Made by a program: the position numbers and the translations under genes. 34,688 nt of DNA from CAYOYK01 sp964408185 (GTDB taxonomy: Bacteria > Bacillota > Clostridia > Christensenellales > Aristaeellaceae): the NCBI GenBank assembly GCA_964408185.1, contig CAYOYK010000023.1, positions 1 through 34,688 on the forward strand, written 5' to 3'. The notes beneath the pieces are model-generated. The model did no database searches, had not been told where the DNA came from, and was given only the letters and a program-made list of their open reading frames with translations. Positions 1 through 6,790 of this stretch are shown here, in pieces (positions within the stretch are counted from its first letter, which is position 1; the number at the start of each line of letters is the position of its first letter).

Positions 1-1
1 C

Positions 2-445
2 GCCAACCTGTTTGTGGCCGGCTTCATCGGCAGCCCGCAGATGAACTTCTTCAAGGTTCTGCTTGAAAAAGAGGGCAACGACGTCGTCGCCAAGTTTGGC
101 GATAACAAAATCGTGATCCCGCCCAGCAAGCTCGCCAAGTTTGCGGATGAGGACTACATTGGCAAGGAAGTCACCATGGGCATCCGCCCCGAAAACATCC
201 ACGATGAGGATGTGTTTGTGCAGGCCGCGCCCAACGCCGTTATCAACTGCAACGTTGAGGTTACCGAGCTCATGGGCTCCGAGACCTACCTCTACTTGGC
301 CACCAGCGGCAAGGAAGAGAACATCATCGCGCGCGTGAATCCCCGCACCACCAGCACCGCGAACCAGCAGATTCAGGTCGCGTTCGATGTGAACCATCTG
401 CACTTCTTCGACACGGAGACCGAGGTCACGCTGCTCACCCGTTAA
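2..445 (+). CDS. ABC transporter ATP-binding protein, C-terminal part (MsmX/UgpC-type)
   Basis: This is the last 147 codons of a gene that starts before the window; the frame is open from base 2. The first residues read ANLFVAGFIGSPQMNFF, the junction between the ATPase domain and the C-terminal regulatory region that is highly typical of MsmX/UgpC/MalK-type ATPases. A TOBE-like beta domain follows, with the GIRPENI motif and a C-terminal NHLHFFD. These proteins energise binding-protein-dependent uptake of oligosaccharides or glycerol-phosphate, and in Bacillota one copy often serves several sugar permeases. The Walker motifs lie outside the window, so the substrate cannot be inferred. A hairpin terminator follows 13 bases after the stop. 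Confidence 0.9.
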   Translation, partial: ANLFVAGFIGSPQMNFFKVLLEKEGNDVVAKFGDNKIVIPPSKLAKFADEDYIGKEVTMGIRPENIHDEDVFVQAAPNAVINCNVEVTELMGSETYLYLATSGKEENIIARVNPRTTSTANQQIQVAFDVNHLHFFDTETEVTLLTR

Positions 446-458
446 TCCAACCGCATTT

Positions 459-492
459 GCCGCCCTTCGGCGCTGCCGGGGGCGGCTTTGTT
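459..492 (+). terminator. Intrinsic terminator after the ABC ATPase gene
   Basis: A 7-bp perfect stem, GCCGCCC (459-465) with GGGCGGC (480-486), is followed by TTTGTT. It sits directly behind the stop codon and ahead of a new promoter. Confidence 0.75.
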
Positions 493-550
493 ATGCCCAA
501 ATGCGAATGAATCGTAAACTCTCGCCGGGATGTATCCAATCGGCGCGACA

Positions 551-561
551 TGTGGTATAAT
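551..561 (+). promoter_or_regulatory. Extended -10 promoter for the PucR-like regulator
   Basis: TGTGGTATAAT is a consensus TATAAT (556-561) with an upstream TG extension. I see no good -35 hexamer 16-18 bases before it. Transcription would begin near 568, after the first in-frame ATG (530), which therefore cannot be the start of the next gene. Confidence 0.6.
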
Positions 562-604
562 AACCTATCTTTTGGTGAATCCAAAGCGAAAGGAGCCATG
601 CGCC

Positions 605-1675
605 CTGTATTACGATAAACACTTGATCCGCAAGATCAGCCGGGTATTCGAGGGCCTGAGCGCGCCCATCCGGCTGCTGGACGCGCAGGGCACGGGCATC
701 GTGCCGGAGGACGCGCCCGTGATGGACGTGCCCGCCGTGGTAATGGCCCCCGGCATCAATTACCATCAGGGGGAGCAGTTTTATCGCGCGCTGGATATGA
801 ATCCGCAGGTGTTCCTTTGCTGTGCCGATACCGCACCGGGCGTGGAGGATGTGCTCTGCGCCGTGGACGCGATGCTGATGAGCATGTTCAAGAGCAACCT
901 GTCTGTGGCCAGCAACAGCGATGTGTACCGCCGCGCGCTAAAGCAGGAGCTGAGCGGCGCCGAGCTGATCGCGCGCGCGGGCGAGCACCAGATTCCGCTG
1001 GAGTTGGACCGCAGCGTGATGCTTTTCCAAATGGAGAACACGGAAAAGCAAAGCGCGTACAGCCTGCTGGGCGAGCTGATCCCGCTGACGGACAGCGACG
1101 TGCTGGTGGAGCTGAGCCGCCACGACGTTGCCCTGATTAAGGATATGAACAGCGTGGACGGCACGGACGAGCTGACCCAGTTTGCGCTGGCCGTGCAGGA
1201 AACCCTTATGGTAGAGGCCGTGCAGACCACGCTGGTGGGCGTGGGCGACCCCAAGCATACGCTGGCGCAGTTGGGGGAAAGCTATCAGGAGGCCAAGCGA
1301 GCCCTGGAGGTTGGCCATGTGTTCCGCAATGACGACGGCATCTACGTTTTCCATTGCCTGATGCTGGAGCGCTTCCTCATGGATATCCCGCGCGAGGAGA
1401 GCCTGCACTATCATTCCCTGCTCTTCAACCGCAAAACCGCCAAGCTCTTTAATGACGAAATGCTTCAAACGGTCGAGATGTTCTTCCGCAAGGATTTGAA
1501 TCTCTCCGATACGGCTCGTCAGCTTTACATCCACCGCAATACGCTGGTCTATCGGCTGGATAAGGTGCAAAGGCAGACGGGGCTGGACTTGCGCAGGTTT
1601 GAGGACGCCGTGACATTCAAGATTTTGTACGAGCTGCAAAAATGCGGGCAGGAAAAGCCTAAGGCAATATACTGA
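605..1675 (+). CDS. PucR/CdaR-family transcriptional regulator
   Basis: About 356 residues. The C-terminal 60 residues are a clear PucR-type helix-turn-helix (TARQLYIHRNTLVYRLDKV, then a short helix ending ALKIL-like FKILYEL), as in CdaR and related sugar-acid or purine regulators. The N-terminal half is a sensor region that I cannot assign to an effector. The start is uncertain. An ATG at 530 lies upstream of the predicted transcript start. An ideal AAAGGAG (589-595) points to an ATG at 598 that reads only six codons to a stop. The in-frame codon at sensible spacing is CTG at 605; TTG 572 and GTG 575 lack a ribosome site. The gene is followed 22 bases later by the S41 protease, probably in the same transcript. 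Confidence 0.78.
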   Translation: MYYDKHLIRKISRVFEGLSAPIRLLDAQGTGIVPEDAPVMDVPAVVMAPGINYHQGEQFYRALDMNPQVFLCCADTAPGVEDVLCAVDAMLMSMFKSNLSVASNSDVYRRALKQELSGAELIARAGEHQIPLELDRSVMLFQMENTEKQSAYSLLGELIPLTDSDVLVELSRHDVALIKDMNSVDGTDELTQFALAVQETLMVEAVQTTLVGVGDPKHTLAQLGESYQEAKRALEVGHVFRNDDGIYVFHCLMLERFLMDIPREESLHYHSLLFNRKTAKLFNDEMLQTVEMFFRKDLNLSDTARQLYIHRNTLVYRLDKVQRQTGLDLRRFEDAVTFKILYELQKCGQEKPKAIY

Positions 1676-1697
1676 AAAAGGATGAGGTGCTGAACCG

Positions 1698-2927
1698 ATG
1701 AAACAGTGCAAATGGATTGCTCTGGTGTGCCTGCTGCTGGCGGCGCTTATGCTCTTTAGCGGCTGCTCCACGCTGCCGTCCGGCACGGCGGAACCCCTCG
1801 CGAGCGACGATGGCGACACCGTGACCATCAGCCGCGAGGAATACGACCGCCTGCAAAAGTATCAGGACATGGCGGACATCATGGACGCGCTGGAGCTGTA
1901 CTACTATCAGGACGTAGACCGCGACAAGATGCTGGAATACGCCACGCGCTATATGTTCTATGCGCTGGAGGACCCCTATACCTTCTACTATTCGCCTGAG
2001 GAGTACTCCAAGCTGTGGGAGGACGACGAGGGCGAGTACGCGGGCATCGGGATTCAGATCATGGGCAACACCCAAACGCTGCTCTGCACCATCAGCCGGG
2101 TGTTTACCAACAGCCCTGCCGAGGCGGCCGGGATGCACAAGGGCGACGTACTGGTGAAGGTAGACGATTTGGCCGTGGACGTGTACTCGCTGGACGAGGC
2201 GTTAGACATCATGCGCGGCAAGGTCGGCGAGTCGGTTACCGTGCAGGTGCAGCGCGGCGACGAGCTGCTGGACTTCACCCTCAACCGCGCGCAGGTCAAG
2301 GTGAACTGGGTCAACGGCATGATGCTCTCCGACGACGTCGGCTATATCGCCCTGTACGATTTCAGCGGCGATTGCAGCGCCACCTTCAAGGTCATGCTGG
2401 AGGGACAGATGAAGCAGGGCATCAAGGGCCTCATTATTGATCTGCGCGATAATCCCGGCGGCTGGGTGGACGACGCGGTCTCCATGGCCGATCTCTTTTT
2501 GCCCAAGGGCACGGTGGCCTACTTGGAGGATAAGTATGGCAGCCGCGAATACTACTATTCCACGGACGGCGACGAGATTGAGATCCCCATCGTGCTCCTT
2601 GTCAACGAGAACACCGCTTCCTCGGCCGAGATCCTCACCTGCGCGCTCAAGGAATACGGCAAGGCGACCGTGGTAGGCACCCAGAGCTATGGCAAGGGCA
2701 TCGTCCAGTATGTGCGGCCCATTGGCACGTCCGGCGCGGGCATGCAGGTGACCGGGGCCTACTGGATGACCCCGATGGGCAACAACATCCACAAGGTGGG
2801 CATCACGCCCGATGTGCTGGCGGAGCTGCCGGAGGGCGACAACGGCATGTACGAGCTGGGCGATTTGAACGACGCGCAGCTCAAGGTCGCGCTGGATACC
2901 ATCAACCAGATGATCGCCGATAAATAA
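1698..2927 (+). CDS. S41-family carboxyl-terminal processing protease, lipoprotein-type
   Basis: 409 residues. The N-terminus has a hydrophobic stretch and a lipobox (LFSGC, Cys23), so the enzyme is probably lipid-anchored on the outer face of the membrane. A PDZ domain spans about 112-190 and the peptidase core follows. The serine-lysine-glutamine arrangement of CtpA/CtpB proteases is present: Ser308 in NTASSAEI, Lys333 in SYGKG and Gln337. The spacings of 25 and 29 residues match Bacillus CtpB. Such enzymes trim C-termini of secreted or membrane proteins; the substrate here is unknown. The ATG follows a purine-rich AAAAAGGATGAGG. The preceding regulator gene may control it. Confidence 0.92.
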   Translation: MKQCKWIALVCLLLAALMLFSGCSTLPSGTAEPLASDDGDTVTISREEYDRLQKYQDMADIMDALELYYYQDVDRDKMLEYATRYMFYALEDPYTFYYSPEEYSKLWEDDEGEYAGIGIQIMGNTQTLLCTISRVFTNSPAEAAGMHKGDVLVKVDDLAVDVYSLDEALDIMRGKVGESVTVQVQRGDELLDFTLNRAQVKVNWVNGMMLSDDVGYIALYDFSGDCSATFKVMLEGQMKQGIKGLIIDLRDNPGGWVDDAVSMADLFLPKGTVAYLEDKYGSREYYYSTDGDEIEIPIVLLVNENTASSAEILTCALKEYGKATVVGTQSYGKGIVQYVRPIGTSGAGMQVTGAYWMTPMGNNIHKVGITPDVLAELPEGDNGMYELGDLNDAQLKVALDTINQMIADK

Positions 2928-2930
2928 CTG

Positions 2931-2959
2931 TTTTCAAAACGCAAAAAGCGTGGTATCCT
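2931..2959 (+). promoter_or_regulatory. Probable promoter for the leader RNA and TM1266/ECF unit
   Basis: TTTTCA (2931-2936), 17-base spacer, TGG-TATCCT (2954-2959). Each hexamer matches consensus at 4 of 6 positions, and a TG extension helps the -10. The predicted start near 2966 falls just inside the 5' arm of the leader's basal stem, so the start site is approximate. Confidence 0.45.
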
Positions 2960-2960
2960 G

Positions 2961-3129
2961 TACCCGTGAGGCAGATGGTAGACCCGACGGCTCCGGCCGG
3001 AGGGCGAACGCCGCCTCGCGGGTATTCTGTTCCGATAACGGCCGAGGCTTTGCCAATGCCCGAAATGGATAGGAGGGGATCGTCATGCGCGCACAAACCG
3101 CAAGCAGCTAACGGGGTTGGCTGCTTTTT
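2961..3129 (+). ncRNA. Structured 5' leader RNA, candidate riboswitch or attenuator
   Basis: A 224-base gap holds a folded leader. The basal stem pairs 2961-2972 with 3013-3024 over 12 bp (one G-T pair). It encloses a self-complementary CTCCGGCCGGAG arm and a GGCG-AA-CGCC hairpin, giving a multibranch shape. About 80 bases later comes a terminator. I compared it from memory with the conserved cores of TPP, THF, FMN, cobalamin, preQ1, Moco, Mg, Mn, fluoride, guanidine, ZTP, SAM, c-di-GMP and T-box leaders and found no match. No clear anti-terminator pairing was found by eye. Confidence 0.5.
3103..3129 (+). terminator. Intrinsic terminator upstream of the TM1266/ECF genes
   Basis: AGCAGCTAAC (3103-3112) pairs with GTTGGCTGCT (3116-3125) around a GGG loop, 10 bp with one T-G pair, followed by a run of five T. 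It ends only 22 bases before the start codon of the downstream gene and well after the previous gene's stop, the usual position of an expression platform. Confidence 0.75.
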
Positions 3130-3151
3130 GCTGCAAAGGGGAGGAACGAGT

Positions 3152-3421
3152 ATGGCAAGCATGGAAAAGCGTACCGGGTTCATCGGCTTGGTGCTGTCCG
3201 ATCGGGCGGCGGCTCCTCAGGTCAACGCGCTGCTGTCGAAGTACGGCAGCCTGATCCGCGCGCGCGTCGGCGTACCGGACGAGGAGTCCGCGTCGGCGGT
3301 GATCGGTCTCATCGTCGAGGGCGACGACGAGGGCCTCGGACAGCTGACCGCCAAGCTGGGCTGTCTGCCGGGCGTGCAGGTGAAAAGCGCGCTCATCAAA
3401 AAAGAAACAAAAGGAGAATGA
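3152..3421 (+). CDS. TM1266-family iron-only hydrogenase system putative regulator (ACT-like)
   Basis: 89 residues with the full family pattern: an EKR-GFIGLVLSDR start, a central VGVPDEE, then IGLIVEGDDEGLGQLTAKLG and a closing LPGVQVKSALIK. The family adopts a small ferredoxin-like/ACT fold, is named after Thermotoga TM1266, and is usually found near [FeFe]-hydrogenase maturation genes. Its ligand is not established as far as I know. Here no hydrogenase gene is in view; it stands first in a two-gene unit with an ECF S component, behind a terminator-type leader. The start is ATG 3152 because AAAGGGGAGG lies just before it; the open frame extends upstream through the leader but that part is non-coding. 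Confidence 0.85.
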   Translation: MASMEKRTGFIGLVLSDRAAAPQVNALLSKYGSLIRARVGVPDEESASAVIGLIVEGDDEGLGQLTAKLGCLPGVQVKSALIKKETKGE

Positions 3422-3423
3422 TT

Positions 3424-3975
3424 ATGAATTCCAAGAAGATTCGCTATATGACCACTACCGCCGTGCTGCTGGCGCTGATGGTGGCTTTTCAGCTGCTCAA
3501 CCTCACGGCGCTGTCCGCGAGCCCTGCGTCCAAGTATATCATCGGCACTTTGGTCAACCTCTGCCTGATTTTGGGCGCTGTTGCCGTGGGCCTGTGGAGC
3601 GGCGTGACATTGGCGGTGCTCTCGCCGGTGCTGGCATGGGTGCTGGGCATTATGGCCAACCCGCTGATGATCCCCTTCACGATGGCGGGCAATCTGGTGC
3701 TGGTGCTGATGTACGCGCTGCTGGCCAAGAACGCGGCGGGAGACAAGCGGACGCAGTGGCCCCGCTGGTGCGCGGTCGGCGTGGGCGCAGCGCTGCTCAA
3801 GTGGGGCGTGATTTGGCTGGGCAACGCGATTGTAATGACCACCAAGGGCAAGGCGTTTGACGCGGCGATTGTCGCCACGCTGCCTTTGCAGCTCCAGCAG
3901 GTGGTCACGGCGCTGATCGCCATGCCGCTTGCCAAGCTGGTTATCGCTTCGCTGCCCAAGAGCCTGAAGAGCTGA
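3424..3975 (+). CDS. ECF-transporter S component, substrate unknown
   Basis: 183 residues, about six hydrophobic segments, and the N-terminal TTTAVLLALMVAFQLL arrangement typical of S components of energy-coupling-factor vitamin transporters. Such proteins capture a vitamin or cofactor precursor and dock on a shared EcfA/A'/T module encoded elsewhere. I cannot assign thiamine, folate, riboflavin, queuosine or cobalamin specificity from motifs. An ATG at 3418 overlaps the previous stop as ATGA, but AAGGAG (3411-3416) is ideally spaced for ATG 3424. The gene is tightly coupled to the TM1266-like gene, which suggests a shared cofactor signal. Confidence 0.75.
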   Translation: MNSKKIRYMTTTAVLLALMVAFQLLNLTALSASPASKYIIGTLVNLCLILGAVAVGLWSGVTLAVLSPVLAWVLGIMANPLMIPFTMAGNLVLVLMYALLAKNAAGDKRTQWPRWCAVGVGAALLKWGVIWLGNAIVMTTKGKAFDAAIVATLPLQLQQVVTALIAMPLAKLVIASLPKSLKS

Positions 3976-4062
3976 CGCGGATAGCGCCGTTCCCGCGAGC
4001 GGACGCGAATACGGCCGCCACGGAACAACGGCAAGCGCCCCGTCGGAAGGGCAATGAGAAAG

Positions 4063-4091
4063 AGAGCGCCCCAGCGATGCTGAGGCGCTCT
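4063..4091. terminator. Hairpin between convergent ECF and DUF3795 genes
   Basis: AGAGCGCC (4063-4070) pairs with GGCGCTCT (4084-4091), with an inner CAGC-GAT-GCTG extension after one C-A mismatch. The flanks are only moderately T-rich: CTTTCTC on the minus strand and TCTCC on the plus strand. It lies 13 bases past the DUF3795 stop and probably serves both genes. The rest of 3976-4104 shows nothing else. Confidence 0.65.
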
Positions 4092-4104
4092 TCTCCATAA
4101 TTGC

Positions 4105-4518
4105 TTACTTTTGTTCCGGCGGCCACGGGTCGATCGGCCCGTTGAGCGCGCTGAGCAGCAGCGAGGTCAGCTGCTCCTCGCTGGTCGCCAAATCGTAATC
4201 GCCGACGATCTGCCCCGCATAGTGGTACCGCAGGCCGGATTTCTCCAAAATATCCAGCGCGTTGGCCAGCTTCTCCTCGCCATATTGGCCGATGAACTTG
4301 GCAAACGTACGGACGCGGAGCTTCTGGAGCATCCCCGTATCGCAGGGAAAGTCCGGGCAAGCCCAGCAGCCCGCCAAATGCTTCTGCTGGCAGCACGCGA
4401 AGGGCTTGCACCAGTCCTTGCCGGAGCAGCCGGCGTTGCGGCAACCGGCGCAATTTTCGCTTTCGCTGCACACGCAGCAGGCCAGCCCGCAATAGGCCAT
4501 GCCCTTGGTGCGATCCAT
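4105..4518 (-). CDS. DUF3795 cysteine-rich protein
   Basis: 137 residues. The N-terminal half is dense in cysteine: CGLACCVC, then CAGCRNAGCSGKDWC, CACC (as FACCQQ) and CWACPDFPC. The second half has the family's helical tail (LRVRTFAKFIGQYGEEKLANAL). The cysteine spacing suggests metal binding, zinc or an iron-sulfur cluster, but the function of DUF3795 is unknown. Three ATGs are possible (4674, 4551, 4518). AAAGGGGG sits seven bases before ATG 4518 and the predicted transcript starts near 4543, so 4518 is chosen. It is a single-gene unit transcribed away from DUF951-lepB. Confidence 0.8.
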   Translation of the reverse strand: MDRTKGMAYCGLACCVCSESENCAGCRNAGCSGKDWCKPFACCQQKHLAGCWACPDFPCDTGMLQKLRVRTFAKFIGQYGEEKLANALDILEKSGLRYHYAGQIVGDYDLATSEEQLTSLLLSALNGPIDPWPPEQK

Positions 4519-4549
4519 CCGCAGTCCCCCTTTGAAATCACTTTTATCC

Positions 4550-4578
4550 ATTGTACTTCGTTTGACGCGGGCTGTCAA
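4550..4578 (-). promoter_or_regulatory. Sigma-A-type promoter for the DUF3795 gene
   Basis: On the minus strand: TTGACA (4578-4573), 17-base spacer, TACAAT (4555-4550). Consensus -35 and a 5/6 -10. The start near 4543 leaves a leader of about 25 bases to ATG 4518. Confidence 0.8.
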
Positions 4579-4657
4579 CGCACGGCCGAGATCATCGCTC
4601 CGCCCGGAGTTTACGGTTTGTTTACAGCAAAAGGATGGTTTTGCCTGACGCTTCGGC

Positions 4658-4686
4658 TTGAAACAGAAGCGCATTGGTTGTATAAT
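4658..4686 (+). promoter_or_regulatory. Sigma-A-type promoter for DUF951-lepB
   Basis: TTGAAA (4658-4663), 17-base spacer, TATAAT (4681-4686) with a TG extension. The transcript would begin near 4693, which excludes the AGGAGG at 4688-4693 as a ribosome site and supports GTG 4716, preceded by GGGGAGG (4701-4707). Confidence 0.8.
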
Positions 4687-4715
4687 CAGGAGGAATTGAT
4701 GGGGAGGTGTCGGAC

Positions 4716-4970
4716 GTGGAGGAAATCCGTCTGGGTGACGTTGTGCAAATGCGCAAGACGCATCCCTGCGGCAGCGATCGCTGGACGGTGATTCGCGTCG
4801 GCGCCGATATCAAAATCAAGTGCCTCGGCTGCGAGCGCATCGTCATGATGGATCGCGCGGACTTTGTGAAGCGGCGCAAAAAGCTGCTTCAGCAAGGCCC
4901 CATCCCTGAGGCGGAAACCCTGCGGAAGCTGCGCGGGGAAGAATACGAGGAGGCTCCTGATGCAAACTGA
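4716..4970 (+). CDS. DUF951 domain-containing protein
   Basis: 84 residues, typical for this small Bacillota family. The diagnostic pattern is complete: LGDVVQMRKTHPCGS, then WTVIRVGADIKIKCLGC and a basic FVKRRKK. DUF951 proteins are predicted cytoplasmic SH3/OB-like barrels, possibly nucleic-acid-binding, with no proven role. The start is GTG 4716, eight bases after GGGGAGG; a GTG at 4707 in the same frame is less well spaced. The last 11 bases overlap the signal peptidase gene, so the two are translationally coupled. Confidence 0.85.
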   Translation: MEEIRLGDVVQMRKTHPCGSDRWTVIRVGADIKIKCLGCERIVMMDRADFVKRRKKLLQQGPIPEAETLRKLRGEEYEEAPDAN

Positions 4971-5640
4971 GAATGAACAGGTAGAGCAGATCGTGCCGGA
5001 AAACATTACGCCGGACGGGACTGCTCCCGAAAAGAAGAAAAAAAGCGTGGGAAAAGAAATTTTAAGCTGGATTCTTACCTTGGGCGCGGCGGTGGTGATC
5101 GCGCTGGTGATCCGCACCTTCCTGTTTGAGCCGGTTCGCGTGGACGGCGAAAGCATGATGGACACGCTGCTCAACAACGAGATCATGTTCGTCACCAAGC
5201 CGGAGTACCTCTTTGGCGACCCGCAGCGCGGCGACGTGGTCATCTGCCACTATCCCGATCTGACCAAAACGCCTACCGTCACAACGACCGCGGATGGCGA
5301 GACCCAAACGGTCTACCCCAACCGCAAGGATTATTTTGTAAAGCGCGTCATGGGCATCCCCGGCGATACGGTGGAGGTGCGCTCCAACGTGGTCTACATC
5401 AACGGCGAGCCTGTGGACGAGCCGTACCTCACCGACGCGCGCAACGACAACGGCTTCTCAATGGAGCCCTTCGTGCTGGGCGACGACGAGTATTTTGTCA
5501 TGGGCGATAACCGCGATAACAGCCACGACAGCCGGAATTACGATCCGGATCACAGCCCCCGCGCGCTCCGCCGCGATCAAATCGTGGGGCATGTGCGCTG
5601 CGTGCTGTTCCCGTTTGATCGGATTCGCGGCATCCAGTAA
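4960..5640 (+). CDS. lepB: Signal peptidase I
   Basis: 226 residues. A charged cytoplasmic N-terminus is followed by one membrane segment (about 35-57), then the S26 catalytic domain facing outwards. The serine-lysine dyad is visible: Ser65 in GESMMDTL and Lys128 in YFVKRVMGIPGD. Box E is present as MGDNRDNSHDSR. The enzyme cleaves signal peptides from Sec-exported preproteins, and the window encodes several (two Ig-like proteins and the M14 carboxypeptidase). The single N-terminal membrane anchor is the usual Gram-positive SipS layout. It ends one base before the convergent VanY-like gene, with no room for a terminator between them. Confidence 0.95.
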   Translation: MQTENEQVEQIVPENITPDGTAPEKKKKSVGKEILSWILTLGAAVVIALVIRTFLFEPVRVDGESMMDTLLNNEIMFVTKPEYLFGDPQRGDVVICHYPDLTKTPTVTTTADGETQTVYPNRKDYFVKRVMGIPGDTVEVRSNVVYINGEPVDEPYLTDARNDNGFSMEPFVLGDDEYFVMGDNRDNSHDSRNYDPDHSPRALRRDQIVGHVRCVLFPFDRIRGIQ

Positions 5641-5641
5641 G

Positions 5642-6631
5642 CTACCGCAGCTCGCACGCGACGACGGCATACCCCGTATTATCCAAGCCGGCTTGATAGG
5701 ACGCGCCTTTTGGCAGCAGCAGGCTGACATACCCGTCCAATATCGGCTGGCATACGATAACGTACCGGGGGATGCCGTCTTTTTGAATGGTCACAACCCG
5801 CTGCTCGTGCAGCAGCGCCAGATATCCCTGCAAATCAAGCCCCAGCTCGGTCATGGCGACGCTGTGCGCCAGCCCGACATATCGAAAGAGAAAGCCCTTT
5901 TCCGGATCGTCGGTCTCGGCCGGATAGCGCCGTATCAGGCCGTATTGCCACGCGTGCGTCAGTAGATAGCGGCCCTGTGCCGTCGCCCGCGGTGGATTTG
6001 CGTCCGGGCGGCCGTCGTCCGCGCACAAGCGCAGCTCCACGCAGCAGCCCAGCGACGCTTCGCCCGCCAAAGCGGCGGACTCCGCCTGCGCGCGATAGAC
6101 CGTCAGCCCCTCGATCCCGCACAGCCGCGCGTCTACGAAGAACCGGTACAGCGCGTCGATGGTCTCCCGCGTTGCGCGCAGGTCGAGCGAGCGCACGGGA
6201 ACCATGCCCTTGCCGCGCGTTGCGATGCGCTCGGTCGGCGGCGTCGAAAAGCTCTCCGGCAGCGCGTGGGCCTCATCCACAAGCAGCAGCTTGGCGTCGC
6301 GCAGCTCGCGCGCGGCGCGAATATACGGGATGAGCTCTACGCTGTCGGGGTAGGCAAAGGATGCGTTTCGGCCCTGATAGGGCCGCGCGGCCTCGGCGGC
6401 GACGGGGAGCGTCGCCTGCCCGAACACAGGGGCTTCGCCGGAGCCAATCGAGCAAGCGACGATCAGCGTAAGCGCCGCGATTCCCGCCAGCGCGCCGGAC
6501 GCCCAGAGCCGTCCGCGCCGCGACGGGCGCGCCCCGGAGCGCAGCGCGCAGGTCGCGCCCCAGCATACCTCCACGCCGCAGTCGTCGCTGCGCCGGTACG
6601 AGCCCAGCAACGTTCCCTTGTGACCCCGCAT
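5642..6631 (-). CDS. Degenerate VanY-like (M15B) membrane-anchored protein
   Basis: 329 residues: a basic cytoplasmic N-terminus, one membrane segment (about 42-60), then an extracellular domain. Residues 146-272 align to VanY D-alanyl-D-alanine carboxypeptidases: the start VRSLDLRA, then TVYRAQAE in place of VSGYRSxxxQ, YLLTHAWQYGLIRRYP, and FRYVG followed by GLDLQGYL. The catalytic parts are changed. The SEHQTGLAVDL block reads GEASLGCCVEL (190-200), so zinc His is Ala192 and Asp is Glu199. The EPWHxRYVG block reads KGFLFRYVG (245-253), so catalytic Glu and zinc His are Lys and Leu. The insert between YR and the first metal block is also shortened. It is probably an inactive binding or scaffold protein. 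AAGGAGG precedes ATG 6631. Confidence 0.7.
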   Translation of the reverse strand: MRGHKGTLLGSYRRSDDCGVEVCWGATCALRSGARPSRRGRLWASGALAGIAALTLIVACSIGSGEAPVFGQATLPVAAEAARPYQGRNASFAYPDSVELIPYIRAARELRDAKLLLVDEAHALPESFSTPPTERIATRGKGMVPVRSLDLRATRETIDALYRFFVDARLCGIEGLTVYRAQAESAALAGEASLGCCVELRLCADDGRPDANPPRATAQGRYLLTHAWQYGLIRRYPAETDDPEKGFLFRYVGLAHSVAMTELGLDLQGYLALLHEQRVVTIQKDGIPRYVIVCQPILDGYVSLLLPKGASYQAGLDNTGYAVVACELR

Positions 6632-6709
6632 ACGTCTCCCTCCTTACCGGGTAGCATATCCGCCGGCCGTGAAAGAATACGTATTTGCAATCATCTCAGC
6701 GCCACAATC

Positions 6710-6738
6710 TTGCTCAAACTCAATTTCCATGGTACAAT
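6710..6738 (+). promoter_or_regulatory. Promoter for the tandem secreted-protein pair
   Basis: TTGCTC (6710-6715), 17-base spacer, TACAAT (6733-6738) with a TG extension. A small CGGAGG-CCG-CCTCCG hairpin lies in the leader before the ribosome site AAAGGGGGA. Confidence 0.65.
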
Positions 6739-6790
6739 AAAGGGCAACAAACAGACGGAGGCCGCCTCCGCAGGGAAAGGGGGATGCAAC

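Noticed and set aside
530..604. N-terminal extension of the PucR-like protein from ATG 530
   Set aside because: It lies upstream of and across the promoter -10 at 556-561, and no ribosome site precedes it.
2961..3129. TPP, THF or Moco riboswitch
   Set aside because: The conserved TPP (CUGAGA and ACCUGA), THF and Moco core elements as I recall them are absent. Only the overall stem-plus-terminator form fits.
2966..3151. Coding extension of the TM1266-like gene
   Set aside because: It is open in frame but covers the basal stem, terminator and T run, and the ribosome site is just before ATG 3152.
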